Shown here one piece after another: positions 22,853 through 47,212 of a DNA stretch of 54,950 nt. Every line of letters starts with the position of its first letter. Position 1 is the stretch's first letter. The position numbers and the translations under genes are program-made. The stretch spans positions 4,159,586-4,214,535 of the forward strand of contig NC_049993.1 in assembly GCF_000003815.2 (NCBI RefSeq), written 5' to 3'. This DNA comes from Branchiostoma floridae. Taxonomy: Eukaryota > Chordata > Leptocardii > Amphioxiformes > Branchiostomatidae. The notes beneath the pieces were generated by a model that saw only the letters and a list, made by a program, of their open reading frames with translations, did not search any database and had not been told where the DNA came from.

Positions 22853-25168
22853 CTAATCATTCTGAGTTTTGTGAGCTTTGAGAGGAATGTCCGTGTTGAT
22901 TGTTGCCCCGTCCTGTATCTTAGCAGCCTCAGCTGTAGCCAGGGCAGCCTTGAATGCTTCCCTCATCGCCTCCTGCTTTGCTTTCTTCGCCTTCTTTTTC
23001 TGTTTCCTCTCTTCGTTCTCTATTTCCTCCAACATAGCCTCAAACTTGGGGCTGTTGGGGTGAACATTGTAGCCCAGCCGTTCCCGTGCTTTTGCGATCA
23101 GATGCTCCTTACGTTTCTTTGCTTCCTCTAGCTGTTCTTTCTTCAGTCTGCGTTCCTCGTGGACCTGCTCGATGAGCTTTGGCATCTTTGCCATGTTAGC
23201 AGCTATTCGCTTCTCCCTGAAAGAGATGTAGATTTGTCATAGAAAAAACACTTATATGATATAGAATAATAGATAATATCTAAAAACTCTGCGTGGAATA
23301 TCCTATGTAAGCATGTTTGCAGCTTGAGTATGCAAGTGACGGGAATTGTGGGTAAAACTTCAAAGGTGAAGCTCCTTTTATTTGCCTATGATAGGGCTGT
23401 GTACCTAAACAAATTTCAGGTACAGGTACAGGTACACAGGTTTAGGTACAGGTCCTGACCTGCACCTGTACCTAAAAAATTTTAACCAAGTATATGTAAG
23501 TTAAACATGTAGCTAACTGTCTTTTCTAGTGATAAATTGTCATCTTTGTATTTGGAATTACATATTTGAGTCTCAAAACAATGTCTTCTGCAAGTTTTCT
23601 TAAGTTTCAACTGCAATTATCACCATTGTCATTGTTGATTCGGGATTTACTTGTCTATCAGTCTTAAAAAGTAGTGTTTAATAGTGATTTAGTTTGTTTA
23701 GGTACGGGTACAGGTACACAGATGTTTAAGTCCGGACCTGTACCTAAACAATTTTTTAGGTACGGTACAGGTACGGGTATTTAGGTACAGAGCCCTAGCC
23801 TATGACATATTACCCACTGAATAATTTATGTCACTGCACATGCTTCTCGGGACTGTGAATGTGCTGATTCTAATTTCAAAGATAGAGAAAAGGGAACAGA
23901 CAAATACAATGTATAGCATTGCATTGAAGTTGAATATACTGTTGGTTGACCTCAGTAAGACGTTTTTTCAAGGCAATATGTTTAATTGTATTTCACCAAA
24001 TTCCAGGTGTCTCACCAAACTCAAAGACAACAGGGCACCTTACATATCAAGAAATGAGGCAATAGATGGGAAAGCATAAACCTAAAGACTAAGCCAATGA
24101 TTAGTGAAGTCCCCCCACCTAGCTATGCGAGCCTTCTCCTCCTCTGCCCTCCTGATTGCGATGTTCTGCTGCATCTCCTGTAATGTTAGGCACCAGTCCC
24201 TCTCCTCCTCCTGCATTTCTGCAAGCTCGGCTTTGGTTGGCCAACAGATGGACGGATCAAACCCTGAGAAAATAAAATTGTTAGACTTGTTACTGCGTGC
24301 CCTAAGACCACTGGTAGGAATATAACATTTTAATACTCGAACATTTATCTCTCTCCCTCCCTTTGTTCCTGTACGACACAAGCAGATCCTACGGTAGCAT
24401 AAGATAGTATCAAAAGCCGGTAGAGGAGAGTATCTGTATCTGTATCTATATAGCCGGTATAACCGCCGTTCGGCGTAACACACCAGCTTCGCAGGCACGC
24501 GCCACGGCAGCAGCTGGTTATATTACACCGAACGACTTGTTACCCCTAACTTTTGCACATCTATCTGCAAGCGTTCTTTAAAACTACCCAGGGAAGATGC
24601 CCCTCCTGTACTTGGGGATAACAAATTCCCCCCCAGAGTGGCCGGCCTAAGAGTGTGTTTGGTTACCAGGGGCTGATGACTTTTTTTGGCCAGCTGTACC
24701 CCTTAGCCAGCTTTGATACTTTCTTATGCCACTGGTAAATCTGCCTGGAGATTATCACCTCAGACTAGTGGCCACCCCACATTTCCCTCTGTCCTCCCTT
24801 GAATGCCCCCCCCCCCCCCCCCCACACACACACCCATGTTTCCAGCCTCTTTTCAATACCGTGGACAGTGGAAAATGGACAGAGGACCAGCTGAGCTCAC
24901 CTGAGGCCTCGCCGTGTCGACCCCACAGTTTCCGGTCAAACTTCAGCGTTTTTTGGAACTCCGGAGTTTTGGGGTCAGACTTATCTGGTATGTATCTGCT
25001 TCTGTCCAACGGGAACGGCGGGGCTCTGTATCTCGCCACTTGCATACAAGTGTCATTCTGTGTTCTAGAAAATATTGAAGTTGTAGAAGATCCTAAACAA
25101 GGGCTGACAACCCTGAAATTGCAGAGAAAAGCCAGTCTTGGGAATTCTCGAGCCATGGAGGTCGCCAT
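22853..25168 (-). CDS. GADD45GIP1: Mitochondrial ribosomal protein mL64 / GADD45GIP1 (CRIF1), three exons
   Basis: It is a component of the mitochondrial large ribosomal subunit at the polypeptide exit region, also known as CRIF1. Coding exons are 25168-24901, 24263-24119 and 23216-22853, joined in phases 1 and 2. Exon 1 gives a basic mitochondrial-targeting start (MATSMAREFPRLAFL), then YRAPPFP and RKLWGRHGEASG. Exon 2 gives FDPSICWPTKAELAEMQEEE. Exon 3 is a long Lys/Glu-rich helix with ANMAKMPKLI and LGYNVHPNSPKFEAMLEEIE. These blocks align in order with the human protein (RYGAASG, WPSPEQL, MAKMPQMI, LGYQVDPRSARF). The frame stays open to an upstream ATG at 25237. The ATGs at 25168 or 25156 better fit a targeting peptide, so the start is uncertain (about 258 residues from 25168). 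The exon 2 donor is GTGGGG, a weak consensus. A poly-C/CA tract lies in intron 1 next to exon 1. Confidence 0.88.
23392..23797. repeat. hAT-type MITE, TAGGGCTGTGTACC ends
   Basis: TAGGGCTGTGTACC and GGTACAGAGCCCTA bound 406 bp. The flanking 8 bp GCCTATGA is duplicated exactly (23384-23391, 23798-23805). Subterminal GGTACAGGT repeats parallel the TAGGGCTGGGTA elements, so this is a sister family. It sits in GADD45GIP1 intron 2. Confidence 0.88.
24419..24640 (-). mobile_element. LINE 3' end fragment, copy in GADD45GIP1 intron 1
   Basis: On the minus strand it ends in a GATACAGATACAGATAC tail preceded by text near-identical to 32130-32335 (GCCGAACGGCGGTTATACCG). It also includes the last residues of the reverse transcriptase frame. 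It is 5'-truncated. Confidence 0.8.
24808..24834. repeat. Poly-C tract followed by CA run
   Basis: About 17 C residues, then (CA)n, in intron 1 of GADD45GIP1. Confidence 0.95.
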
Positions 25169-25438
25169 TGTGATGATGAATATCGCTGCGCCTCCCGATC
25201 GATCACTCTCAATAACAAGGCCCTCTAGGTATTCCAAAAATACAAATGTTTAAAATTTAGTAACTAGTATTCAAGAATATACAAAAAGAAGCATATATAG
25301 ATATCACACAAAAGCCATCCAACTCAATTATGGTGATATTTTAGCTGTAAATACATAGCATAGGATCAGTTTTGAATATTTAGAAATGGAAAATAACTTA
25401 TATAGCAGATATCTCATGCAAGTATAGGGCCTTGCAAG
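25169..25438. promoter_or_regulatory. Shared head-to-head promoter region of GADD45GIP1 and HDAC3
   Basis: The start codons of GADD45GIP1 (-) and HDAC3 (+) are about 200-270 bp apart with no gene or transposon between them. Both 5' leaders and core promoters must therefore lie here. No clear TATA box for either gene is recognised. A bidirectional promoter is inferred from the spacing only. Confidence 0.55.
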
Positions 25439-34392
<8,954 letters not shown>

Positions 34393-34898
34393 CAGTCTAC
34401 AACATAGCGGAACTTACTTGATGTAGCTGATTACAGCCTACGTATTGTACATATATGTGTATTCATCCTACACCTGCATTTTCCAAAAGACTCCTGCTAA
34501 AGGTTTTGTTGTATATTCTAAAGAGCAAGAGAATATGCTGGTTAAATGGAGAAAGATAGCATCTGTATTGTTAGCAACTGTACATTTCAAGATGTCAAGC
34601 ATTTTGAGGGGAATGAATCTGTCAACTCTGTCCTGTAACAATGGTTTTATGATGTTAAGCTCCTGTGCTGAGTAATACAGTTTTTACATCACTTGTACAT
34701 ACTTGTTACATGTACCTCTTTTCCCCATGTTATATCAATTGTTTCCATGTATAGTTTATACTACACTTGTAAGTCAGAATGTAATGTTATAAAACAAAAC
34801 CCTCCATACTGTGTTGGTCAAGTATTAAATGACAATACTTAGATGCAATATTTATCAATGTGCTTTCTATTGTCGATATTTCCTATGATATTATGATT

Positions 34899-34904
34899 AA
34901 TAAA
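34899..34904 (+). terminator. Candidate HDAC3 poly(A) signal
   Basis: AATAAA about 507 bases after the HDAC3 stop, giving a 3' UTR of ordinary length with no other gene in between. Confidence 0.6.
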
Positions 34905-34919
34905 AGTCATTATCAATAA

Positions 34920-36100
34920 GCCAGTCTACATGCAGATTACTGATGAAAAGTAGACAACCTGGCTACTCACATGTTACCATTAGTTATTACTCATTATAGC
35001 TGTTTCACAGCAAAGTGGAGATTAACTGCCACAAAGTAGCCATTGTAGACTTCGCTATGCCGTGGTAATCCAAAGATACATATTGTAGTTTATTTTCTAC
35101 TCAATAATGTCATTGTGCATAATTCAGACCGTACCGTCAAAGGCATCCTCCTAACGCCCGGTCCCCAACGGCACTACCTTATGGGGCCCTGCTGTCCCAG
35201 GCCCTACCTACGGGTATTGTGATTGTCGCCACAAACAAGCTGTCAACCAATCAGAGAACAGGCCTTCCTTGGGCTTGTTGTTGTCGCAAGCTGTCTCGCA
35301 AAGGCCGCTGGGAAGCTATCAGCCAATCATGTTACGTATTACCATGACTTTGTTTGCTCACCATGCCAACGCCCGATCCCCAATGGCTGACTGCCCATAT
35401 AAGGGCAAGCTCATTAATATTCATAAGCAAGGCACCCCTAATAACCGAATACTGTGGCTGATTTGTCAGGATTGATATCATAGGCTTTGCCGTGATTGTC
35501 AACCCTGAGTGTGAGGGTGCGTCAAAGGTAACTGTAGGGCTTAACGCACATCTGACCCTACAAGCTACTGTTAGTCGACTTCCGACAACTGCAATGCTCA
35601 TTGTTACACGTGTAGTATGAAAACACAAATCAATTTTGACGGGTAAATATACAACAAATTGCTATCTTGGTAACATTTATCCACAATCTGTCATTTGAAT
35701 GTTAACTTATTAATATTTGAACTTTAATGTTTTTGAATAAGTTCCCATACACCTAGGCTTTCGTCGCTGGAGGTTAGACATCCAGGTAATAAGACGCCAG
35801 AAAGCAGTTACTCAACAGTCACGTCTTACCGGTTCCATAATCATATCCAATGGATTAACTGCTTTTTGGCGTACCCAGTCTTTCAGCGTGAAACATATAA
35901 TAGCACAACGTACGCTAACATAACCTATTCGTATACGGTCCTTCGGGAGAGTTGAAAGTAATGGGATAACGTCATAATTGAACATGTCCGACGGTGGGTT
36001 GCCCTTTGCTTGACCTATTTTCTTTCCGAGCCTGGACGGACGGTACAAATTCCAAAAGGTTATCTCCTACTAAAGCTGCTGATTACACCACTCTTCAGAA
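34920..36100. other. Intergenic stretch with degenerate repeats
   Basis: The text ACGCCCGGTCCCCAACGGC near 35154 recurs as ACGCCCGATCCCCAATGGC near 35369. A short inverted pair (GACGCCAGAAAGCAGTTA at 35792, mirrored near 35856-35873) lies further on. No coding exon is recognised. The 3' part presumably holds the promoter and 5' leader of the dehydrogenase gene. Confidence 0.45.
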
Positions 36101-36124
36101 TTGTTTTCAAGACACTGCACCAAC

Positions 36125-36919
36125 ATGTCGCAGACTAAGACCGCTCTTGTCACTGGAGGCACCCGAGGAATTGGCTACGGTGTAGCCGAGGAGCTCGCCT
36201 CCGCCGGTTATCACCTTATTCTGGGGTACCGACAGAACCAGGCCCGTGCCGAAGACGCCAAGACGCACCTAGAGGGGACGTACGCGGTACGCGTGTTCCT
36301 GGTGAAGGGTGAGGCAGGAGAGGAATCCACGGTGGACGCTTTCTTCTCCTGTATCGAGGAGAATTTTGGCGGCAAGCTGACAGCGCTGGTCCACAATGCT
36401 GGTGCTTACTGGCAGAACCGCGCACACAACAAACCCGACGCCAATGGAAGCTGGTTCCAGGGGTGGGAGGCGTACGAATTCTTCCAGGGCATGTACCCGA
36501 AATGTTTCATCAGGCTCGTGGAAAAGGCTGTCACCTGTATGGAGGACGAGCGAGGGTACATTGTCGCCGTGTCTTCCCCCGGATGCAACAACTCCCGTGG
36601 CCCTGTCTTGGCCTACATCACCCCAGGTACGGGGAAGGCAAGTGTGGAGTACCTCGTCAGGCACTACGCCAAGCAGCTGGCGCCCAGGCGGATCACCTGT
36701 AACGTCGTCATCCCTGGCTTCACCAAGACCGAGGCCTGGGACCCGGTCGTGAAGGAGTTAGGAGCGGAGCAGGTAGACGCTTTCATCGGTTCGTGCGGTA
36801 TGAAACGCTGGGCTACCCCCCGTGAAGTCGGCGGTGTGGTGTCGTTCCTGTGTTCGGAGAAGGCGGCATTCATCACCGGCGCGTCACTGCCCATAGACGG
36901 CGGAGTTCACCTCAAGTAA
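36125..36919 (+). CDS. Short-chain dehydrogenase/reductase, intronless, Y-x6-K type
   Basis: The 264-residue Rossmann-fold oxidoreductase has a cofactor loop TGGTRGIG (10-17), NAG (91-93), a catalytic serine region VSS (149-151) and a C-terminal SLPIDGG typical of bacterial-style SDRs. The active site reads AYITPGTGKAS, that is Y164-x6-K171. This is the spacing of FabI-type enoyl-ACP reductases rather than the classical Y-x3-K, with S151 thirteen residues before Y164. The start at 36125 (MSQTK) gives the usual three to five residues before the first strand. The ATG at 36101 would add eight non-homologous residues. The coding region is visibly GC-richer than its AT-rich surroundings and lacks introns, unlike HDAC3 and DIMT1. 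This is compatible with retroposition or ancient bacterial transfer. Substrate and NAD/NADP preference are unknown. Confidence 0.9.
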   Translation: MSQTKTALVTGGTRGIGYGVAEELASAGYHLILGYRQNQARAEDAKTHLEGTYAVRVFLVKGEAGEESTVDAFFSCIEENFGGKLTALVHNAGAYWQNRAHNKPDANGSWFQGWEAYEFFQGMYPKCFIRLVEKAVTCMEDERGYIVAVSSPGCNNSRGPVLAYITPGTGKASVEYLVRHYAKQLAPRRITCNVVIPGFTKTEAWDPVVKELGAEQVDAFIGSCGMKRWATPREVGGVVSFLCSEKAAFITGASLPIDGGVHLK

Positions 36920-37383
36920 ACATGATCATGCCAAACAACCTGCTAGATGGTAGGGGATAGAACTGTCGAGTGTAGGTCAACTTATTAAGTGCAGCGAATG
37001 GTGCCAACTAACAAGTAGAATTAAATCCGATATGTGCAACGTGCCTTCAGCAATTTCTGATTAACCAACTTCATGTATTTCCTTAGTTTAAACAATATGT
37101 GTTATTGACAGTCCAACAGGTTTTTAAAATAGTTTATACAAATGTTACGTCTCACACGAATGCCCGGCTGTCATTCTGTCGCCCTTTTATTTGATGCCAT
37201 GAATCGTTACAGTCCGAGTGTTCACATTGTTATATGGAGCAGCCGCAGAAAGTTATCAGACAAGATTGATTGAACGTCTTCTTAATTACGTAAAACTATG
37301 TACATCCACGTACACGTTTCGTTACACAGTTGTGTTTAGATGCACATATAACGTTTGATCATTATACTTAGTATAGCATAGAT
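36920..37383. other. Intergenic stretch
   Basis: AT-rich 3' flank between the convergent dehydrogenase (+) and cysteine-rich peptide gene (-). No repeat or exon is recognised. Confidence 0.4.
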
Positions 37384-37389
37384 TTTATT
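37384..37389 (-). terminator. Candidate poly(A) signal of the cysteine-rich peptide gene
   Basis: AATAAA on the minus strand about 330 bases beyond the stop at 37715. No closer minus-strand AATAAA was noticed. Confidence 0.35.
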
Positions 37390-37714
37390 GAACTAAGCCA
37401 GTTTTAAAGCGTTATTAAAGCGTACTACCTTCTATAGAAAATTGACTTTCTTGTAAAATGCAGCTTCAATCAATATCAAAGAAGACAAAAACTATAACTG
37501 AAGTTAGAAGTTAGACATACAGGCCGACGTACTTGGTTGAGTTGACTGGAGATGCTGTTTATCTTTTCTGTTACGTAATAAATGGACCAACAACCGAATG
37601 CGCAAACATCACACCATTTACGTATACGTCATTTCTATCGTTCTCTTATCCTCTATACACCGTCAACGTCACCATGAATAGAACAAGATGACTATTGGAA
37701 GCCTGGGTCACAGC

Positions 37715-38450
37715 CTAGTCAATACCACATTTGAATTCCCATTCACAACAGTAGCAGTGACGCCGCCACCACCCCGACCTTCTGCAACAGTGACGCTTGC
37801 ACACCCATCTGCACCGCACGCGATCCGCGCCTCGCCGTAAGCGCACTGGTAACGTGTGGTCCACAGGCGCCCCTATTGGATTGAAAAGTAAGGAACGATA
37901 CAGTGAAAATAAAAGGCCATCCGAAGTGCTGTTGATGAAACATCCAGAAAGCTCATAGATATCGTACCTCTATTGATTTTGACTTAAATGGAATTTTACT
38001 TTGCTCTAAGCCCTATAACCGTGCAAACAACTCCTAACGTCAACTTCATGATCAACATGTAAATAGCAATTAATGGATCATTTCTATCCATCCTAAAACA
38101 TATAAACCTACCCTTAAAATAGCGTCCTTCTGCTTGTTTCTCTCCAGCTGACAGTGCAGTACCTTCCTTGTTGCTTTCCATCAAGGCCAAAGGAGACTTC
38201 TGGAAAAATTAAAAGCATAAAAAAGACAGTCAACGCATATAAGTTAATAATAACGTTTCAGCAATGTTAATTATAAATCAAAAGTATGTATTTGCTCCTT
38301 GTTAGCCGGTATATGATAGTTTATTGCGATATTTTATATCCTTCGACATACGTACCTCCTTTTCGACATACGTACCTCGTCGTCCTGTTGTGCATCAGCC
38401 AACTGGGAGAGATCCGACAGAACAATCATCAACACAGCCAGTTTTACCAT
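37715..38450 (-). CDS. Secreted, furin-type-processed, eight-cysteine cationic peptide precursor (candidate antimicrobial peptide)
   Basis: Three exons, 38450-38376, 38199-38112 and 37872-37715, join in phases 0 and 1 (321 nt, 106 residues). Donors are GAG|GTACGT and AAGG|GTAGGT. Acceptors are TTTTTCCAG and CCAATAG. Exon 1 is a signal peptide ending in AxA (MVKLAVLMIVL..SQLADA, residues 1-20), then QQDDE. Exon 2 is a hydrophilic propiece (29 codons). Exon 3 starts GAPVDHTLPV and reaches RLRR, a furin-type site. A C-terminal 38-residue domain follows with ten Arg/Lys against four Asp/Glu and eight Cys spaced C-x3-C-x3-CC-x8-C-x-CC-x5-C, ending KCGID. No known family fits fully. The first spacings and the late C-x-C recall bivalve mytilins, while defensins and hepcidin differ. 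The prepro design is that of secreted host-defence peptides, so the function is inferred. No single frame spans it, so it is easily missed. Confidence 0.62.
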
Positions 38451-38930
38451 TATGGATAAGCCCCACCCAGGCCACTTCCTCTGCATTGTGTGAGACGGAT
38501 ATAGACATTTTGCATATGTCAGTTGATTGGGGAAAAAAGTAAGAAGGCTCAGTAACAATCTACTCAGTAAACGAGTAGCAAGCAAATTTGAGGTCATGTT
38601 AAAAGTGACGGAAATTCTCGAGTTGATTTTACTTGATGTAGATGTTAAATAGTTAACTTGAAATGTACTGTTTGACAACGATTTAAATAGCCGAAATGTG
38701 GCTGTGTTTGTGAATTAACACAATGATTCTAAAATGTTTCCATACGATATGCGTTCGCATTAGCTCACAGCATATAAAACCGTCGGTCCTTTATTATTCT
38801 CAGTCCTAACTTTAACTACAGCGTAGCTTTGAATTAATTGTCCTTTCCATCTTCTATGTAACAGACAACACGAATTCGAACTGTGTACTGAATTTGCTTC
38901 CTCCTTGTGGAGCTCCACGACTTTCTCGAA

Positions 38931-39083
38931 ATGGCTGCCACCAAACCTTGTCAGTCTCCATGGCACGAATTATGGTCGAAATACCATGCTACTCATTTCA
39001 AATGTAGAACGGCTAGATATAAGAAAAGTACGCTGCCTTACCTACCTAACGTCAAAGTCCAAACGCCGCCAATAAGCATTTAG
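38931..39083 (+). CDS. Possible small ORF or first exon (50 codons)
   Basis: An ATG in good context (GAAATGGCTGCC) opens a 50-codon frame starting MAATKPCQSPWHELWSKYHA, rich in aromatic and basic residues. The text before it resembles a short 5' leader. No family is recognised and no partner exon was found before DIMT1. It may be a first exon using an internal GTACGC donor, a smORF, or chance. Confidence 0.2.
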   Translation: MAATKPCQSPWHELWSKYHATHFKCRTARYKKSTLPYLPNVKVQTPPISI

Positions 39084-39207
39084 ACATTTTCATGTGTGTT
39101 ATGGATCTAATATTGCAGGCAATATCACACCAGCAGGTCTAGTTGATCATTTGGAACCAAGTGATTTGGATCCAAGCAACGTTACATCAGCCTGGCGCCG
39201 GACTAAC

Positions 39208-39373
39208 CTTGTTCTGAATACTGGGATCTGTGTTCGTCATGTCTCTCTGAAAACCGTCGCAGTATAGTAGCGGATAATTCTTGCAGGGCGTCCCAGTAGG
39301 AGCTAACTGCGTAGCTGTACATGTATTATTTTTCAAATCCTGACTTCCTCGTTGCAGGTAGTGAACTGGATTA
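39208..39373 (-). CDS. Possible exon (three Cys) upstream of the cysteine-rich peptide gene
   Basis: A frame of 55 codons is bounded by a CCAATTATAG acceptor-like site and an AACAAG|GTTAGT donor. It contains NNTCTATQLAPTGTPC and YPLLYCDGFQRD. It ends at phase 0, which is compatible with splicing to the phase-0 exon at 38199. It could be an alternative upstream exon of that gene, an exon of another minus-strand gene, or chance. Confidence 0.25.
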
Positions 39374-39409
39374 CTATAATTGGCGGGTGTTGTCATGTAC
39401 ACAGGTGGG

Positions 39410-39940
39410 TGTATTCACTGGCATACAGGCATGTCTCAAGCTGCCTCGATTTTGACATCCTACATTTGACCTAGGGCCATGTTGATTTGATTGTATGAAT
39501 GACGTCCGTGGGAACCCCAAAACTGATGCGAGGGTGCGCAAGTTTGGCAATGAAAAATGTTGCTTTTAATTATGAAGGCTAAGTGATCAGGAAAGACTAA
39601 CGTTATACAAACGGAGACTTATTCATTTTCATTCTTTCATATCTTATTCTTAAACTTGGAGTGCTTGAAATAAAGTCACGGTCTGCGCATTCAAACTTCA
39701 CAGAGAAAGTGTTTCCTTCCTTTCGCAGGACCTGAGGACCAAGGAATGCATTATGTACTCGGAGATGCAGTCTGATCAATTCTCACAAGAGGACGCTGTT
39801 CATCCCACGTCTTCTTCAGTTTTACGTCACTTTAACTTTACCGCAAAACGGCGAAAGGTGAAAGGTCGAGGTGTTAGCAGACGAACGTGTCCTGAGTTGA
39901 ACTGATCTGAAATATACAAAAAGAGGATTTATTTTATTCA
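39410..39940. other. Intergenic stretch upstream of DIMT1
   Basis: No repeat or exon is recognised. It presumably includes the DIMT1 promoter and leader. Confidence 0.4.
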
Positions 39941-39942
39941 CG

Positions 39943-46314
<6,372 letters not shown>

Positions 46315-46316
46315 TA

Positions 46317-46910
46317 GCCTGAGTACCATCCTCTGTAGTGACTGCTGGCTTAAGGTCTCATTGATGTATTACTCCGCGAGTGGGTACCCTAAAAGAGATC
46401 CGAGCCAAAAATGAACGGCTGCACAGACGCATGTTTTTAGCGGTGAGAAATTCCCTTTTAGCCAGCGGAACTGATCTCAAAAGTTAGATTGGTGAAAGCT
46501 TATTTGTAACTGAAGAAATTAGCAGGTAAAGTTTTGCAGCCGCGCGCTAGGTCGGAGGTACACAGTCGTGGGTTCTGAGTGGTGCGGTTGTACAATAGCA
46601 GCGAATAAATGCCTTTTGTGGGGATTGACTAATCGTAGTATGTAATTGCTACAAAAAAAGTTCCTATGTATAGTTTACATTGGCAATTTTTTCCCACGAT
46701 ATAGGGTAAATGTGCTCGACATAGAATGAAAAATCTGCTGAAATTTCACGTAGCTTCATTATGAACGCGGCCATTTAAACCACGAATTATAACATAGAAG
46801 TGTATGGAAAGAAGAAACTCATCAATGAGACCTTAATACTTTTGCTTGCTAACCACGTAAGCAAACAAAAGTGTTGAGCCAGTGGTCACTACGGAGGATG
46901 GTACTCAGGC
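46317..46910. repeat. Foldback element, GCCTGAGTACCATCC ends, long flank duplication
   Basis: GCCTGAGTACCATCCTC at 46317 is mirrored at 46894-46910. TACAAACACACTA directly flanks both sides (46304-46316, 46911-46923). Because the ends can be extended by TA, the true duplication is 9-13 bp. The interior (ATCCGAGCCAAAAATGAACG, GTAAGCAAACAAAAGTG) has no coding content. Confidence 0.85.
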
Positions 46911-47212
46911 TACAAACACACTACACAATATACAGACTACCAATGGTAAAAGTACTGATGAATCTATCTCCTGGGAAATGTATCCTGGAAGAAATTATAA
47001 GTCATGTACATTGTACATGTACAGTACATGAATGTGTAGAAATATGCTGGTATGGAATTTTGTCCTGAATAGTTGGTGTTGTGATTGCCTGCATTCAGGT
47101 AAATTTGCTGAGCTTTGTGGTTGGACTTACTTGCAGTACTGTCAGTTTTATATAGGGGTCTCTTCTACACTATGTGTTGTCTTTGTGACATGAGTGCAAC
47201 CTCTTCTGATAG

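Noticed and set aside
24726-25253. 175-codon plus-strand frame
   Set aside because: Antisense shadow of GADD45GIP1 exon 1, running through the poly-C tract.
36211-36894. Several minus-strand and alternative-frame reading frames of 60-130 codons
   Set aside because: Shadows of the GC-rich dehydrogenase coding region. Only the 36125 frame shows family motifs.
37743-37943. 66-codon minus-strand frame starting MFHQQHFGW
   Set aside because: It overlaps exon 3 of the cysteine-rich peptide gene in a different frame and has neither splice support nor motif. The spliced frame ending KCGID is preferred.
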